Below, in pieces: positions 26,082 through 34,244 of a stretch of DNA of 56,330 nucleotides (its first letter is position 1; each line of letters begins with the position of its first letter). The translations under genes and the position numbers were made by a program. The DNA comes from an uncultured Candidatus Melainabacteria bacterium (GTDB lineage Bacteria > Cyanobacteriota > Vampirovibrionia > Gastranaerophilales > Gastranaerophilaceae). The stretch covers positions 1 through 56,330 of the forward strand of contig CAKUUC010000015.1 of NCBI GenBank assembly GCA_934692625.1. Reading direction: 5' to 3'. The notes beneath the pieces were generated by a model. The model did not search any database. It worked only from the letters and a program-made list of their open reading frames with translations, and had not been told where the DNA came from.

Positions 26082-27326
26082 TTACACCAAACTTGCGTAT
26101 TTTTCGATTTCTTCGTCTGAATTCATTTCTGTTGTTGCGACTAGAACCTTTGTATCGTCTATTTTTATACCGCCGATAATTTTGTTTTCTTTCAATTTTT
26201 GCAAGAATTTGTCACTGTTTTCAACCTCAATAGTAAATTCGTTAAAGAAATTCTTATTAAGTGTTTTTATACCTTTTTTTACTAGCAATTCTGACAATTT
26301 GTGAGCGTTTGCTGTCGAAATACTGCTTGCCTGTTTGAAGCCTTTTTCGCCCATAACTGACAAATACAAAGTTGCGCACAGACCGATTAGTGCTTGGTTA
26401 GAGCAAATATTACTTGTTGCTTTTTCTCGTTTGATGTGCTGTTCTCTTGTTTGAATAGTCAAACAGAAGGCTTGTTTCCCGTCAGCATCAACGGTTCTGC
26501 CTGCAAGTCTTCCCGGGAGTTGTCGCATAAATTTTTCTCTACAAGCGATAAACCCGGCACTTGGTCCGCCAAAATTCATAGGAATTCCTAAAGTCTGAAT
26601 ATCACCGACTACAATGTCTGCACCGTATTCAGCAGGCGGTTTGAGAAGTGCAAGAGATGACACATCACAACATACAACAAGTAAACAATCAACTTCACTC
26701 GGAGTAATTATTTCTCCGTAATAGTTCGGAGTTTGAACCAAAACGCACGCATAATCTTTTGTGTCAGATGGAATTTCATCAACCCAATCCGTTTGAATAG
26801 ATTGAGAATATGTGTAGGTTTTGATGATTTCTTTGTATTCAGGATTTAGCGAATTTAGAATGCAGATTTTTTCTTTTTTAGAAATTCTGCAAGCCATTAA
26901 AATCGCCTCAGCACATGCCGTTCCTGCATCATAAACAGTTGCATTTGAAATGTCCATGCCGGTTAATCTGCACATCATCGTCTGAAATTCGTACATAATT
27001 TGAAGTGTGCCTTGGGAAATTTCTGGTTGGTACGGTGTGTAGGCTGTAGTAAATTCAAATCTGCTTGCGACTTGATTGATACAAGCAGGAACGAATTTGT
27101 TATACATTCCGCCGCCTGCAAAAATTGCATAATCTGAAGCGTTTTTATTAGCAAGTTTTTTGACTTCTTTTTGGGTTTCAAGTTCGCTCAAGCCCTCGTT
27201 CAGGTCAAGTGATTGCATTCTAACGTTTTGCGGAATTTGTTTAAACAAATCTTCAACCGTACTAATCCCAATGGTTTCGCACATTTCTTTTGTGGTTTCT
27301 TCGTTATGTACTAAAAAGTTTTTCAT
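26082..27326 (-). CDS. gcvPA: Glycine dehydrogenase (aminomethyl-transferring) subunit 1
   Basis: 414 residues. The N-terminal half of P-protein is recognised by SLDLNEGLSELETQKEVKKL, NKFVPACINQVASR, TAYTPYQPEISQGTLQIMYE, and NFGGPSAGFIACREKFMRQL with PGRLAGRTVDADGK and TREQHIKREKATSNICSNQA. With subunit 2 (GcvPB, which carries the PLP lysine) it decarboxylates glycine and passes the aminomethyl group to GcvH. The gene starts one base after the gcvH stop. Subunit 2 normally follows directly, but here the next thing downstream is a repeat and the convergent flotillin gene. Confidence 0.95.
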   Translation of the reverse strand: MKNFLVHNEETTKEMCETIGISTVEDLFKQIPQNVRMQSLDLNEGLSELETQKEVKKLANKNASDYAIFAGGGMYNKFVPACINQVASRFEFTTAYTPYQPEISQGTLQIMYEFQTMMCRLTGMDISNATVYDAGTACAEAILMACRISKKEKICILNSLNPEYKEIIKTYTYSQSIQTDWVDEIPSDTKDYACVLVQTPNYYGEIITPSEVDCLLVVCCDVSSLALLKPPAEYGADIVVGDIQTLGIPMNFGGPSAGFIACREKFMRQLPGRLAGRTVDADGKQAFCLTIQTREQHIKREKATSNICSNQALIGLCATLYLSVMGEKGFKQASSISTANAHKLSELLVKKGIKTLNKNFFNEFTIEVENSDKFLQKLKENKIIGGIKIDDTKVLVATTEMNSDEEIEKYASLV

Positions 27327-27327
27327 A

Positions 27328-27705
27328 TTACTCCAATTCTTCTTTGTATTCAGAATAAGTCAATAAATCTTCAAATTCGTTTTCATCGCCTGTCGGTTCA
27401 ATTTTTACAAGCCAACCGTTTTCGTAGCAATCTTCGTTCAATGATTCCGGAGCATCAACAAGTGCTGAATTTACTTCAACGATTTTTCCGCTTACAGGCA
27501 TGTAGATTTCAGATGCGGCTTTAACAGATTCAATATTTGCGAAAGTATCGCCTTTTGAGAATTCGTCACCAACTTCAGGCAATTCCAAAAATACGATGTC
27601 GCCAAGTTGTTCTATTGCGTAATCTGTCAACCCAACGGTGCAAGTATCACCTTTCACAATATATTCGTGCGATTTTGCACATAAAATATCTTCTACAAAA
27701 CTCAT
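27328..27705 (-). CDS. gcvH: Glycine cleavage system H protein
   Basis: 125 residues, standard length. The lipoyl-domain motif FANIESVKAASEIYMPVSG gives K62 as the lipoylated lysine; VGLTDYAIEQLGDIVFLELP is also typical. It shuttles the aminomethyl group between P, T and L proteins in the cytoplasm. It lies 26 nt after gcvT and one base before gcvPA. Confidence 0.97.
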   Translation of the reverse strand: MSFVEDILCAKSHEYIVKGDTCTVGLTDYAIEQLGDIVFLELPEVGDEFSKGDTFANIESVKAASEIYMPVSGKIVEVNSALVDAPESLNEDCYENGWLVKIEPTGDENEFEDLLTYSEYKEELE

Positions 27706-27731
27706 TATTTAATTCTCCTTTTCATACAATT

Positions 27732-28835
27732 TTATTTTACACGATTTCGTTTAGGAACGAAAGGTCTTTTAACAATTTTAGCATCATGTAACTTTTCTCT
27801 TATCATAACTTGAACAACGGTGTCAGTGCAAATTTCTTTGTCATTTTTTACATAAGCAAGTGCAATATTTTTGCCAGTGCTTGGTGAAACGCAGCCACTT
27901 GTTACGTGTCCGACTTTTTCACCGTTATAATACACTTCATAGCCGTGTCTTGCGATGTTTCTATCTAGCATTACAAGCCCGACAAGTTTTTTTGAAACTC
28001 CGTTTGATATTTGGCTCATAATGATTTCTTTGCCGTTATAATCCGCTTTTTTGTCTTTTGGTACAGACCAAGATAGACCTGCTTCGATTGGTGTTGTTGA
28101 TTCGTCCAAATCGTTTCCGTACAAGTGCAAAGCGGCTTCAAGTCTTAGGGTATCTCTTGCACCTAATCCGATTGGTTTAATGTTAAATTCTTTGCCTTCT
28201 TCCAAAATTTTATCCCACAAAAATTCTGAAAATTCGTTTTCAACGAGTAATTCAAAACCGTCTTCGCCAGTGTAACCTGTTCTTGAGGCTAAAAGTCTTA
28301 TACCTTCGATGATTGCAGGCTTAATTGTAAATGAGGCTTGATTTTGCACGTTGTAGCCCATTTTTCTGATAAGGTCGATTGCTCGTGGACCTTGAATTGC
28401 CAAAAGCGAATAGTTGTGTGATTGGTTGTCAATTTTAACGTCCATACCTCTTTTGTTGCGAACAAGCCAGTTCAAATCCTCGTCAATTCTTGATGCGTTA
28501 CATATTACAAGATAATTTTCTATACCGATTTTGTAGATGATTAAATCGTCGATGAGTCCGCCATTTTTGTTCGGTAATTGGCAATATACCGCTTTTTCAT
28601 AATCAAGTTTTTCTATGTCTTGTGGCACAACTTTATTCAAAAAGGCGGTGGCTTCTTTTCCTGACACAAAAACTTCACCCATGTGTGAAACATCAAAAAG
28701 TCCGACATTTTCTCTTACTGTTTTGTGTTCTTCAATGATTGATGAATACTGAACAGGCATGTGCCAGCCTGCAAAATCAACCATTTTTGCACCTAATGCA
28801 ACGTGTTTATCGTGTAAATATGTTTCTTTAACCAT
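27732..28835 (-). CDS. gcvT: Glycine cleavage system T protein (aminomethyltransferase)
   Basis: 367 residues from the ATG at 28835, preceded by GAGGGG ten bases upstream; a TTG six codons earlier is rejected. MVDFAGWHMPVQYSSIIEEH, GLFDVSHMGEV, GRTGYTGEDGFELLV-type sequence (SRTGYTGEDGFELLVENE), LGARDTLRLEAALHLYGND and VGHVTSGCVSPS are diagnostic. It transfers the methylene group to tetrahydrofolate, releasing ammonia. First gene of the gcvT-gcvH-gcvPA operon. The 91-bp gap upstream is too short for a standard tandem glycine riboswitch and I see no sign of one. Confidence 0.97.
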   Translation of the reverse strand: MVKETYLHDKHVALGAKMVDFAGWHMPVQYSSIIEEHKTVRENVGLFDVSHMGEVFVSGKEATAFLNKVVPQDIEKLDYEKAVYCQLPNKNGGLIDDLIIYKIGIENYLVICNASRIDEDLNWLVRNKRGMDVKIDNQSHNYSLLAIQGPRAIDLIRKMGYNVQNQASFTIKPAIIEGIRLLASRTGYTGEDGFELLVENEFSEFLWDKILEEGKEFNIKPIGLGARDTLRLEAALHLYGNDLDESTTPIEAGLSWSVPKDKKADYNGKEIIMSQISNGVSKKLVGLVMLDRNIARHGYEVYYNGEKVGHVTSGCVSPSTGKNIALAYVKNDKEICTDTVVQVMIREKLHDAKIVKRPFVPKRNRVK

Positions 28836-28926
28836 AATAAATATTCCCCTCAAACTTATATCTATTGTGGGCGTTAATCGTCATTTTGTCAATAACATGT
28901 TTAGATAAGTAAATCTTAAATTAAGG

Positions 28927-29589
28927 TTAGTGTAAATAATTCATGTTGCCTTTTTGAAGTACATAGTAAGCACACCCCCAGCCGTTTGAGGTCTTTTTGC
29001 AACTTCTGTCGGCAGGTGAATCAGAATCTGGTGCTCCGAGCGGACGGATTCCGCCGTTTTCGTAAGCAAAAACGAACAAATCTTTACCGTAAGTGTTTGG
29101 CGGGTATTTTCCGTTTACATCGACCCAAAAGGTAATAATTCGCAAATCGTCTTGCTTACCTTTCCACCAAAGCGAACTTCCGTTAAGCAAGGTAATTTTA
29201 TAAGTGTCCCCTCTTTGAGTTGCATAGTTGCTGTGATTATTTCCGTTTAATTGTTTATACATTGAGTTTGGAATACAGTTTCCTTGCGGGTCGTTCAAGC
29301 CGCAATCTACGGCGATTTTGAAAAACGGTTTGAGTTTTTCCGCAATAATTGTTGCATCTTTTCCCGTTGTTGAAGTAAATCCCCAAGTTTCCACATCTCC
29401 ATATTCAACTTCTGCATTTTTAACGGCATTTGTGAGTATGGACTGTGCCACTCTGAGTTTTGCTATTGTTTCTTTTTCTCTCTGTTTTTGCACTACCGAG
29501 GGAATTGTCATTGCCGAAACTACCCCTATTATTCCCAAAGTAATAAGAACTTCCGCCAAAGTGAATGCGTATTTTTTCAATTTTTTCAT
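28927..29589 (-). CDS. Type II secretion/type IV pilin-like pseudopilin
   Basis: 220 residues. The N-terminus KKYA-FTLAEVLITLGIIG is a class III prepilin signal with the essential Glu at +5; the residue before the cleavage site is Ala rather than the usual Gly. One hydrophobic helix follows, then a periplasmic domain with Cys pairs and DVNGKYPPNTYGKDLF near the C-terminus, recalling the D-x-N-G calcium loop of GspG-type pseudopilins. It ends CAYYVLQKGNMNYLH. No assembly ATPase or peptidase gene is nearby. It is transcribed divergently from a small HTH-like gene 124 bp away. Confidence 0.88.
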   Translation of the reverse strand: MKKLKKYAFTLAEVLITLGIIGVVSAMTIPSVVQKQREKETIAKLRVAQSILTNAVKNAEVEYGDVETWGFTSTTGKDATIIAEKLKPFFKIAVDCGLNDPQGNCIPNSMYKQLNGNNHSNYATQRGDTYKITLLNGSSLWWKGKQDDLRIITFWVDVNGKYPPNTYGKDLFVFAYENGGIRPLGAPDSDSPADRSCKKTSNGWGCAYYVLQKGNMNYLH

Positions 29590-29713
29590 AATGCCCTCTT
29601 TATAATAGTTTACAAAAACGCTAAGATATTATTAACAAGTTAATATATAATTAACAATATAATATAAATTCCACAAAGTGTCAATATTATTAAAACTAAA
29701 CTAAAATATAAGC

Positions 29714-29953
29714 ATGGGTATAAATATTGACATTGATTCAAAAACTGACATAAATGAAGTGATAAGACTGCTTCTGTTTAGGAATAAAATTACGATAGCC
29801 GAACTTGCTCGTCGTATGACAGAGTTGTCCGAGTTTAAATATACTCGTTTTAATTTGCGTGCAAAATTGGAACATAACAGAATAAAATTCAGTGAAGCAC
29901 TTTTGATTTTTGAAATTTTGGGCTACAAATTTGATTTATACGAGAAAGAATAA
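29714..29953 (+). CDS. Small HTH-like protein divergent from a pseudopilin gene
   Basis: 79 residues. NEVIRLLLFRNKITIAELAR then YTRFNLRAKLEHNRIKFSEA and ILGYKFDLYEK give the order helix, turn, recognition helix and C-terminal helices seen in small lambda-repressor-like proteins. No ligand domain. It faces the pseudopilin gene across 124 bp of very AT-rich sequence where both promoters must lie. Regulation of that gene is inferred from position. Its stop is 10 nt from the convergent HNH gene. Confidence 0.6.
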   Translation: MGINIDIDSKTDINEVIRLLLFRNKITIAELARRMTELSEFKYTRFNLRAKLEHNRIKFSEALLIFEILGYKFDLYEKE

Positions 29954-29963
29954 GCCCGAAAAT

Positions 29964-31541
29964 TTATTTTTTTTCGTTGGGTTCTTTTTTAATTTTCTTA
30001 ATTCTTTTGGCACGTTCTTTGCTGTCGGCTTCCTTTACGTCTTCAACCGCAGTTGTTGCGTATTTTAATTCCAATTCTTTGCGGCTGACTTTGCTTTCCA
30101 GTGTTTGTCTAATTCCTGCGACTTCGTCAAAATCTTTTTGAACTTCACGTTTTTCTTTCTTCAACTTCCGCAAAACGACCATAACTTCTTCTATTCTTTT
30201 ATCAATTTCTTCAAGTTGTTGAGAAGATTTTTGGTAAGCCTCGTCATTTTTTGCAAGTTTCACCTTCATCGTTTTTAGTCGGCTTTTTGCCTGCTCTTCT
30301 CTATATTTCAGGTATTCGTCAATTTTTAATTTTATTGTGTGGTCGGTTTCCTGCCAAACGGTTTGTTTGATTTCCAGCGGATAATCTTCATAATCAGGTA
30401 GTTTGCCGTGTTTGATATATGACATAATTCGGTTTAACTGTTTTTGAAGATTTTTTTTTATTTCAGGGTGAAATCTTAAGAAAAACGGATAAGGCAAGTC
30501 TGTTCTTTCGTTATTGCATTTTTTGCACAAGAAAATACCGTTCCCTGATGAATCTGCACCGTTTTGACTTTTGGGGTGAACGTGTTCAAATGTTGACTGA
30601 AATTCCATCAAAAAAGTTTTTACTATATCTAAATCGGTTTTTCGATTGATAACGCTATTTACTATAAAATCGTCTGTTCTTGCCGTTTCGTAAGGGAATG
30701 AACGAGCAATGGATTTGAGTTTTCGTGTAATTTTTAAATTTTGCGGATTTTCTTTTAAAAATTTGTTGTAAATCTCTTCGATAAGTCCTTTTTTTATTTC
30801 GGGAGTGTAAAATTTTCCGTTCAGAACCTTCACCGCCTCAAGATGAGCCTTTTGAAACTCTTCAACCGTGCGTTTGTCAGGTAATTCACTTATTAAATCA
30901 CGAACTTTTTTAAAAGTATTTGTTTTTTGTGCAAGTGTCTGTTGTGCAAAAGCTTCTGAATTTTTGTGGTGTTTTGAAAAGATTTCAGGCAGATTGAAGA
31001 TTTCGGCAAAAGTCTTTTTAGGGAATTGTATTGAATAAACTTCCATCATGTCAAACAATTTTCGGTCACTTTTTGAAAATCTGTCATAAAATTTTGAAAG
31101 TTTTTGGATAACTTTCGGAGCCTTTACCGTGATGCCGTCTGATAGCAAGGCAATATGTTTTATCCCTATTTGAGTTTTCTCAGGCAGGGTGTTTATTTTT
31201 ATTTTGTTTTCCGGTACAGAAATAAGTTCTCGTATGGATTTTTTAGGTTCAATCGCCGAAAGTTGTTGTAAAAATTCGTATTCGGGTGTGCCGTTGTATT
31301 TGTCCGCAATTATAGAATTTTCCAATGCTCTTTTAGAGCCTGCCATAAAGGATTTTAACAATTTCGGCAATTCGTCTTTGGCAATCATAGGTTCACCGCA
31401 ACATCCGCAAGGTAATTTGTGTATAAACCTCGGAGTTTCAACAGGAAGTTTCGGCAATCGTTGCCCAAAGGTCGGGTTATTGTCTTCTATGTTTTTATAT
31501 TTGTTATTGTTTGAAAAATATGAAATCTTTGAAATTAACAT
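29964..31541 (-). CDS. HNH-endonuclease-like protein with coiled-coil tail
   Basis: 525 residues. N-terminal box PTFGQ (23-27) is followed by a possible zinc knuckle CGCCG (45-49). In the middle is an HNH-type site: FEHVHPKSQNG (H320, H322) then IFLCKKCNNER (C339, C342). Residues about 420-500 form a long Lys/Glu coiled coil. HNH domains cut DNA or RNA with one metal, but the flanking regions match no restriction family I know, and several remote HNH proteins have other roles. No signal peptide. It looks like a lineage-specific protein; target unknown. Confidence 0.65.
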   Translation of the reverse strand: MLISKISYFSNNNKYKNIEDNNPTFGQRLPKLPVETPRFIHKLPCGCCGEPMIAKDELPKLLKSFMAGSKRALENSIIADKYNGTPEYEFLQQLSAIEPKKSIRELISVPENKIKINTLPEKTQIGIKHIALLSDGITVKAPKVIQKLSKFYDRFSKSDRKLFDMMEVYSIQFPKKTFAEIFNLPEIFSKHHKNSEAFAQQTLAQKTNTFKKVRDLISELPDKRTVEEFQKAHLEAVKVLNGKFYTPEIKKGLIEEIYNKFLKENPQNLKITRKLKSIARSFPYETARTDDFIVNSVINRKTDLDIVKTFLMEFQSTFEHVHPKSQNGADSSGNGIFLCKKCNNERTDLPYPFFLRFHPEIKKNLQKQLNRIMSYIKHGKLPDYEDYPLEIKQTVWQETDHTIKLKIDEYLKYREEQAKSRLKTMKVKLAKNDEAYQKSSQQLEEIDKRIEEVMVVLRKLKKEKREVQKDFDEVAGIRQTLESKVSRKELELKYATTAVEDVKEADSKERAKRIKKIKKEPNEKK

Positions 31542-31584
31542 GATGTTTGTATAAAAACTATAAATCTAAAATTTTGCTATTTTG

Positions 31585-32520
31585 TTAATTTTTTTCTGAA
31601 AATTTTAATGCCGTTTGAATTGCCGCAATCATGCCTTTTTCGTCCGCAATACCTTTTCCCGCAATGTCAAACGCCGTACCGTGACCGGGTGAAGTTCTTA
31701 TTATATCTAAACCGATGGTTGTATTTACCGTTCCCATTCCGGCAACTGTTTTTATCGGGATAAGCCCTTGGTCGTGGTAGTTTGCAATATAACAGTCAAA
31801 TTCGTCTTTTTCACCTTTGAAATAATGTCTTGCAGCATCAACAAACAGAGTATCTGCAGGCAATGGGTCAGTTATATTTATTCCTGATTTTCTCAGTTCT
31901 TCAACTGCGGGAAGTAAAATATCGATTTCTTCTGTGCCGATAATTCCATGTTCTCCGGCATGAGGGTTAAATCCGCAAAGTGCAAATTTTGGGTGTTCTA
32001 TTCCAAATTTAGTTTTGAAAGTTTGTGCCAAGTTTTGAATTTTTGTGACTACCAAATCTTGGGTTAAAGAAATCTCTTTTAGTGCACAATGTCTTGTCAA
32101 AAGCAAAACTCTGAAAGTGTTTGCGATAAATAACATTTCTGCAAGTTGATTACCTTTTGCCAAATAGTGTTGTAAAACCTCTGTTTGACCGTTAAATAAA
32201 TGTCCTGCCAAGTGCATAGCTTCTTTGGCAACAGGTGCCGTAACTATTGCTGTAGGTTTGATTTCGCAAACTTTTTTTAATGATTGAAACGAAAATTCTC
32301 CAGCATCTTTTGTAATTTCGCCGACTTTGATATTTTCTTTTTCATACGGAATTTCGATAATTTCATAATTTTTATTCAAATTCCCGTAGAAATTAAGCAC
32401 TTTTTTGTTAGAAATCAGCACGATTTTATTTTCGTCCAAATTCATGTTATTCAGTGCTTTTATTGTAATTTCCGCCCCTATACCGTTAGGGTCGCCAGTT
32501 GTAATTGCAATTTTGTTCAT
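31585..32520 (-). CDS. pdxA: PdxA/PdxA2-family 4-phosphate dehydrogenase
   Basis: 311 residues. ITTGDPNGIGAEI, AGHLFNGQTEVL, GFNPHAGEHGIIGTEE, YHDQGLIPIK and TSPGHGTAFDIAGKG include the metal-binding His residues of the family. PdxA oxidises 4-phosphohydroxy-L-threonine for pyridoxal phosphate synthesis; PdxA2 oxidises D-threonate or D-erythronate 4-phosphate. The gene follows a DUF1537 kinase by 3 nt, the arrangement described for acid-sugar catabolism, so PdxA2 activity is as likely as vitamin B6 synthesis. Confidence 0.9.
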   Translation of the reverse strand: MNKIAITTGDPNGIGAEITIKALNNMNLDENKIVLISNKKVLNFYGNLNKNYEIIEIPYEKENIKVGEITKDAGEFSFQSLKKVCEIKPTAIVTAPVAKEAMHLAGHLFNGQTEVLQHYLAKGNQLAEMLFIANTFRVLLLTRHCALKEISLTQDLVVTKIQNLAQTFKTKFGIEHPKFALCGFNPHAGEHGIIGTEEIDILLPAVEELRKSGINITDPLPADTLFVDAARHYFKGEKDEFDCYIANYHDQGLIPIKTVAGMGTVNTTIGLDIIRTSPGHGTAFDIAGKGIADEKGMIAAIQTALKFSEKN

Positions 32521-32523
32521 TTT

Positions 32524-33846
32524 CTATACTTCGTGTTTTTTAAAATAATTTATAATTTCAATAAGAGTATTAACACCGCCCAAATTTCCTGATTTTGTTA
32601 CGATAAACTGGTCAGATTTGGTGTTTTTACTCAATGCAATAGCCGGAAGAACTTCATCAATAAGTTTTAGTTGGTTGGCATTAATTGCATTGCAGCATTT
32701 GTAAGAAGTTTCTCCACCCAACGTAATCAAAACCGCTTTCGTTTTTTCTAATACTCGTCCTGTTAAGTCTGCCAAAAAGTCAGTAACAGCACCCGCTAAA
32801 CCAGATTTAGATAAATCGGCTTTCATTGTATCATCAGAAAATCCGTCAAAATTATTTAACAGTTTCGACGTATGAACCATAACCACATTTTCACCCGTCA
32901 AGTTAGATATAATGCGAGTTACGAGTTCATCTTTTACCCCAGCCAAAATATCGTCCATTCCGAGTTCAATAACAAGTGTATTTTCTTCATAATCCGCCGA
33001 CTGTTCATATTTGTCAATTTGGCTTGCGGTAATTTGTGTAGCGCTGCCAGAAACTATGAATTTAGGCAGTCTTGGAATTTTTATAGGTAAGACTTCGACA
33101 CTTTTTTCAGTACGAGGAAACCATTCATTACTCAAAACTCTTCCGGCAGCCGAGTTACCAACCGGTAGAATTTTGTAATTTGATTTTTGCATAGCAAGAA
33201 CAATTTGTTCTAAATCTGTGATTGAAACAGAATCCGCAACAATAAGTTTTACTCCGTTTTCAATGAGTTTGTTCATTGCCTGTAAAATAGGTCCTGCACC
33301 ATCTAAAATCGTTTTTAACTCGATAGAACCGACAAGGTTTTTCAAATTTTCACCGAGTTGAGATTGAAGAAGTGTCGGCAAATGTGATTCATAAATTGGA
33401 GAATGCGGATCTCTTGCCATTTCTGTTCTTTCAATAGGAATACCTTTTAACAAATGATATCCGCCAACAGTAATTCTATTTTCTTGTGGAAATGCAGGCA
33501 TGATTATTGCAGCGTCCCAACCCAAAACTTCCAACATAGATAAAACTTCAACCGAAATATTTCCACGAACTGTAGAGTCAATTTTTTTGTAGAAATAATC
33601 AGGGTTAACTTTGTCAACCAAATATTGAGTTGCAAGTTTTACCTTTTCAAATGCAAATTCAGGAGCAATGTTTCTTGACTCTGTTGCAATTGCCCACGCT
33701 TGCGAAGTATTTGCTTTTTCCGGTTCTTGATCGGTGTTTAGCAAAATGTTTGTATCGACATTGTTCAGCATAAACTGGAGTGCCGTATCGTTAGCACCCG
33801 TCAAATCGTCTGCAATAATTCCTATTGTATTTGAGTTAATTATCAT
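32524..33846 (-). CDS. Four-carbon acid sugar kinase family protein (DUF1537)
   Basis: 440 residues. GIIADDLTGANDTALQF at the start and LITLGGETSYKCCNA with VTKSGNLGG at the end are the two halves of the DUF1537 kinase fold. Characterised members phosphorylate D-threonate, D-erythronate or 3-oxo-tetronate, and act before a PdxA2 dehydrogenase. Its ATG overlaps the ssb stop by 4 nt (ATGA) and pdxA follows 3 nt after its stop, so ssb, kinase and pdxA form one transcript. Substrate not determinable here; 4-hydroxythreonine is also conceivable. Confidence 0.88.
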   Translation of the reverse strand: MIINSNTIGIIADDLTGANDTALQFMLNNVDTNILLNTDQEPEKANTSQAWAIATESRNIAPEFAFEKVKLATQYLVDKVNPDYFYKKIDSTVRGNISVEVLSMLEVLGWDAAIIMPAFPQENRITVGGYHLLKGIPIERTEMARDPHSPIYESHLPTLLQSQLGENLKNLVGSIELKTILDGAGPILQAMNKLIENGVKLIVADSVSITDLEQIVLAMQKSNYKILPVGNSAAGRVLSNEWFPRTEKSVEVLPIKIPRLPKFIVSGSATQITASQIDKYEQSADYEENTLVIELGMDDILAGVKDELVTRIISNLTGENVVMVHTSKLLNNFDGFSDDTMKADLSKSGLAGAVTDFLADLTGRVLEKTKAVLITLGGETSYKCCNAINANQLKLIDEVLPAIALSKNTKSDQFIVTKSGNLGGVNTLIEIINYFKKHEV

Positions 33847-34190
33847 AATACCGCTTCTTCAGTATCTCTTTTTGAACCGAGTAATCTTATAGTATTTGCT
33901 CTGATGTAGAAATTTTCTCTTTCGTTGTTTGTTGTTTTGTCAATCCATTTGTTGTTTGCAATTGCACCGTCAACAGCAACAAGTCTGCCTTTTTTTACAT
34001 ATTCTGCGGCAAATTCTGCTTGTTTGTCCCAGATATCAACATTGTACCAGTCAGTAACTTCTGATTTTGTTTTAGAATCCCATCTGTTTACGGCAACAGA
34101 AAAACTTGCTTTCATTTTGCCGGAATCGAATGCTCTGAAACCTTCGGAAGCATCTCTGCCTACTCTACCTACAATAACTACACTGTTCAT
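33843..34190 (-). CDS. ssb: Single-stranded DNA-binding protein, short form without acidic tail
   Basis: 115 residues. The OB fold is clear: MNSVVIVGRVGRDA, SFSVAVNRW, TDWYNVDIWDKQAEFAAEYV, KKGRLVAVDGAI and FYIRANTIRLLG. Replicative SSB normally has a Gly-rich linker and an acidic DDIPF-type tip that recruits partner proteins; here the protein ends RDTEEAVL just after the fold. It may bind single-stranded DNA without recruiting the usual partners, or be a paralogue. It lies between trpS (54 nt) and the kinase (4-nt overlap), an unusual place. Confidence 0.9.
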   Translation of the reverse strand: MNSVVIVGRVGRDASEGFRAFDSGKMKASFSVAVNRWDSKTKSEVTDWYNVDIWDKQAEFAAEYVKKGRLVAVDGAIANNKWIDKTTNNERENFYIRANTIRLLGSKRDTEEAVL

Positions 34191-34244
34191 TTATTACCTC
34201 TTTCAATAGTTTACATTATACAAATTTTAATTTTTAAGTCAAAA

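Noticed and set aside
28836..28926. Glycine riboswitch before gcvT
   Set aside because: The gap is 91 bp and shows no tandem aptamer-like helices or conserved cores.
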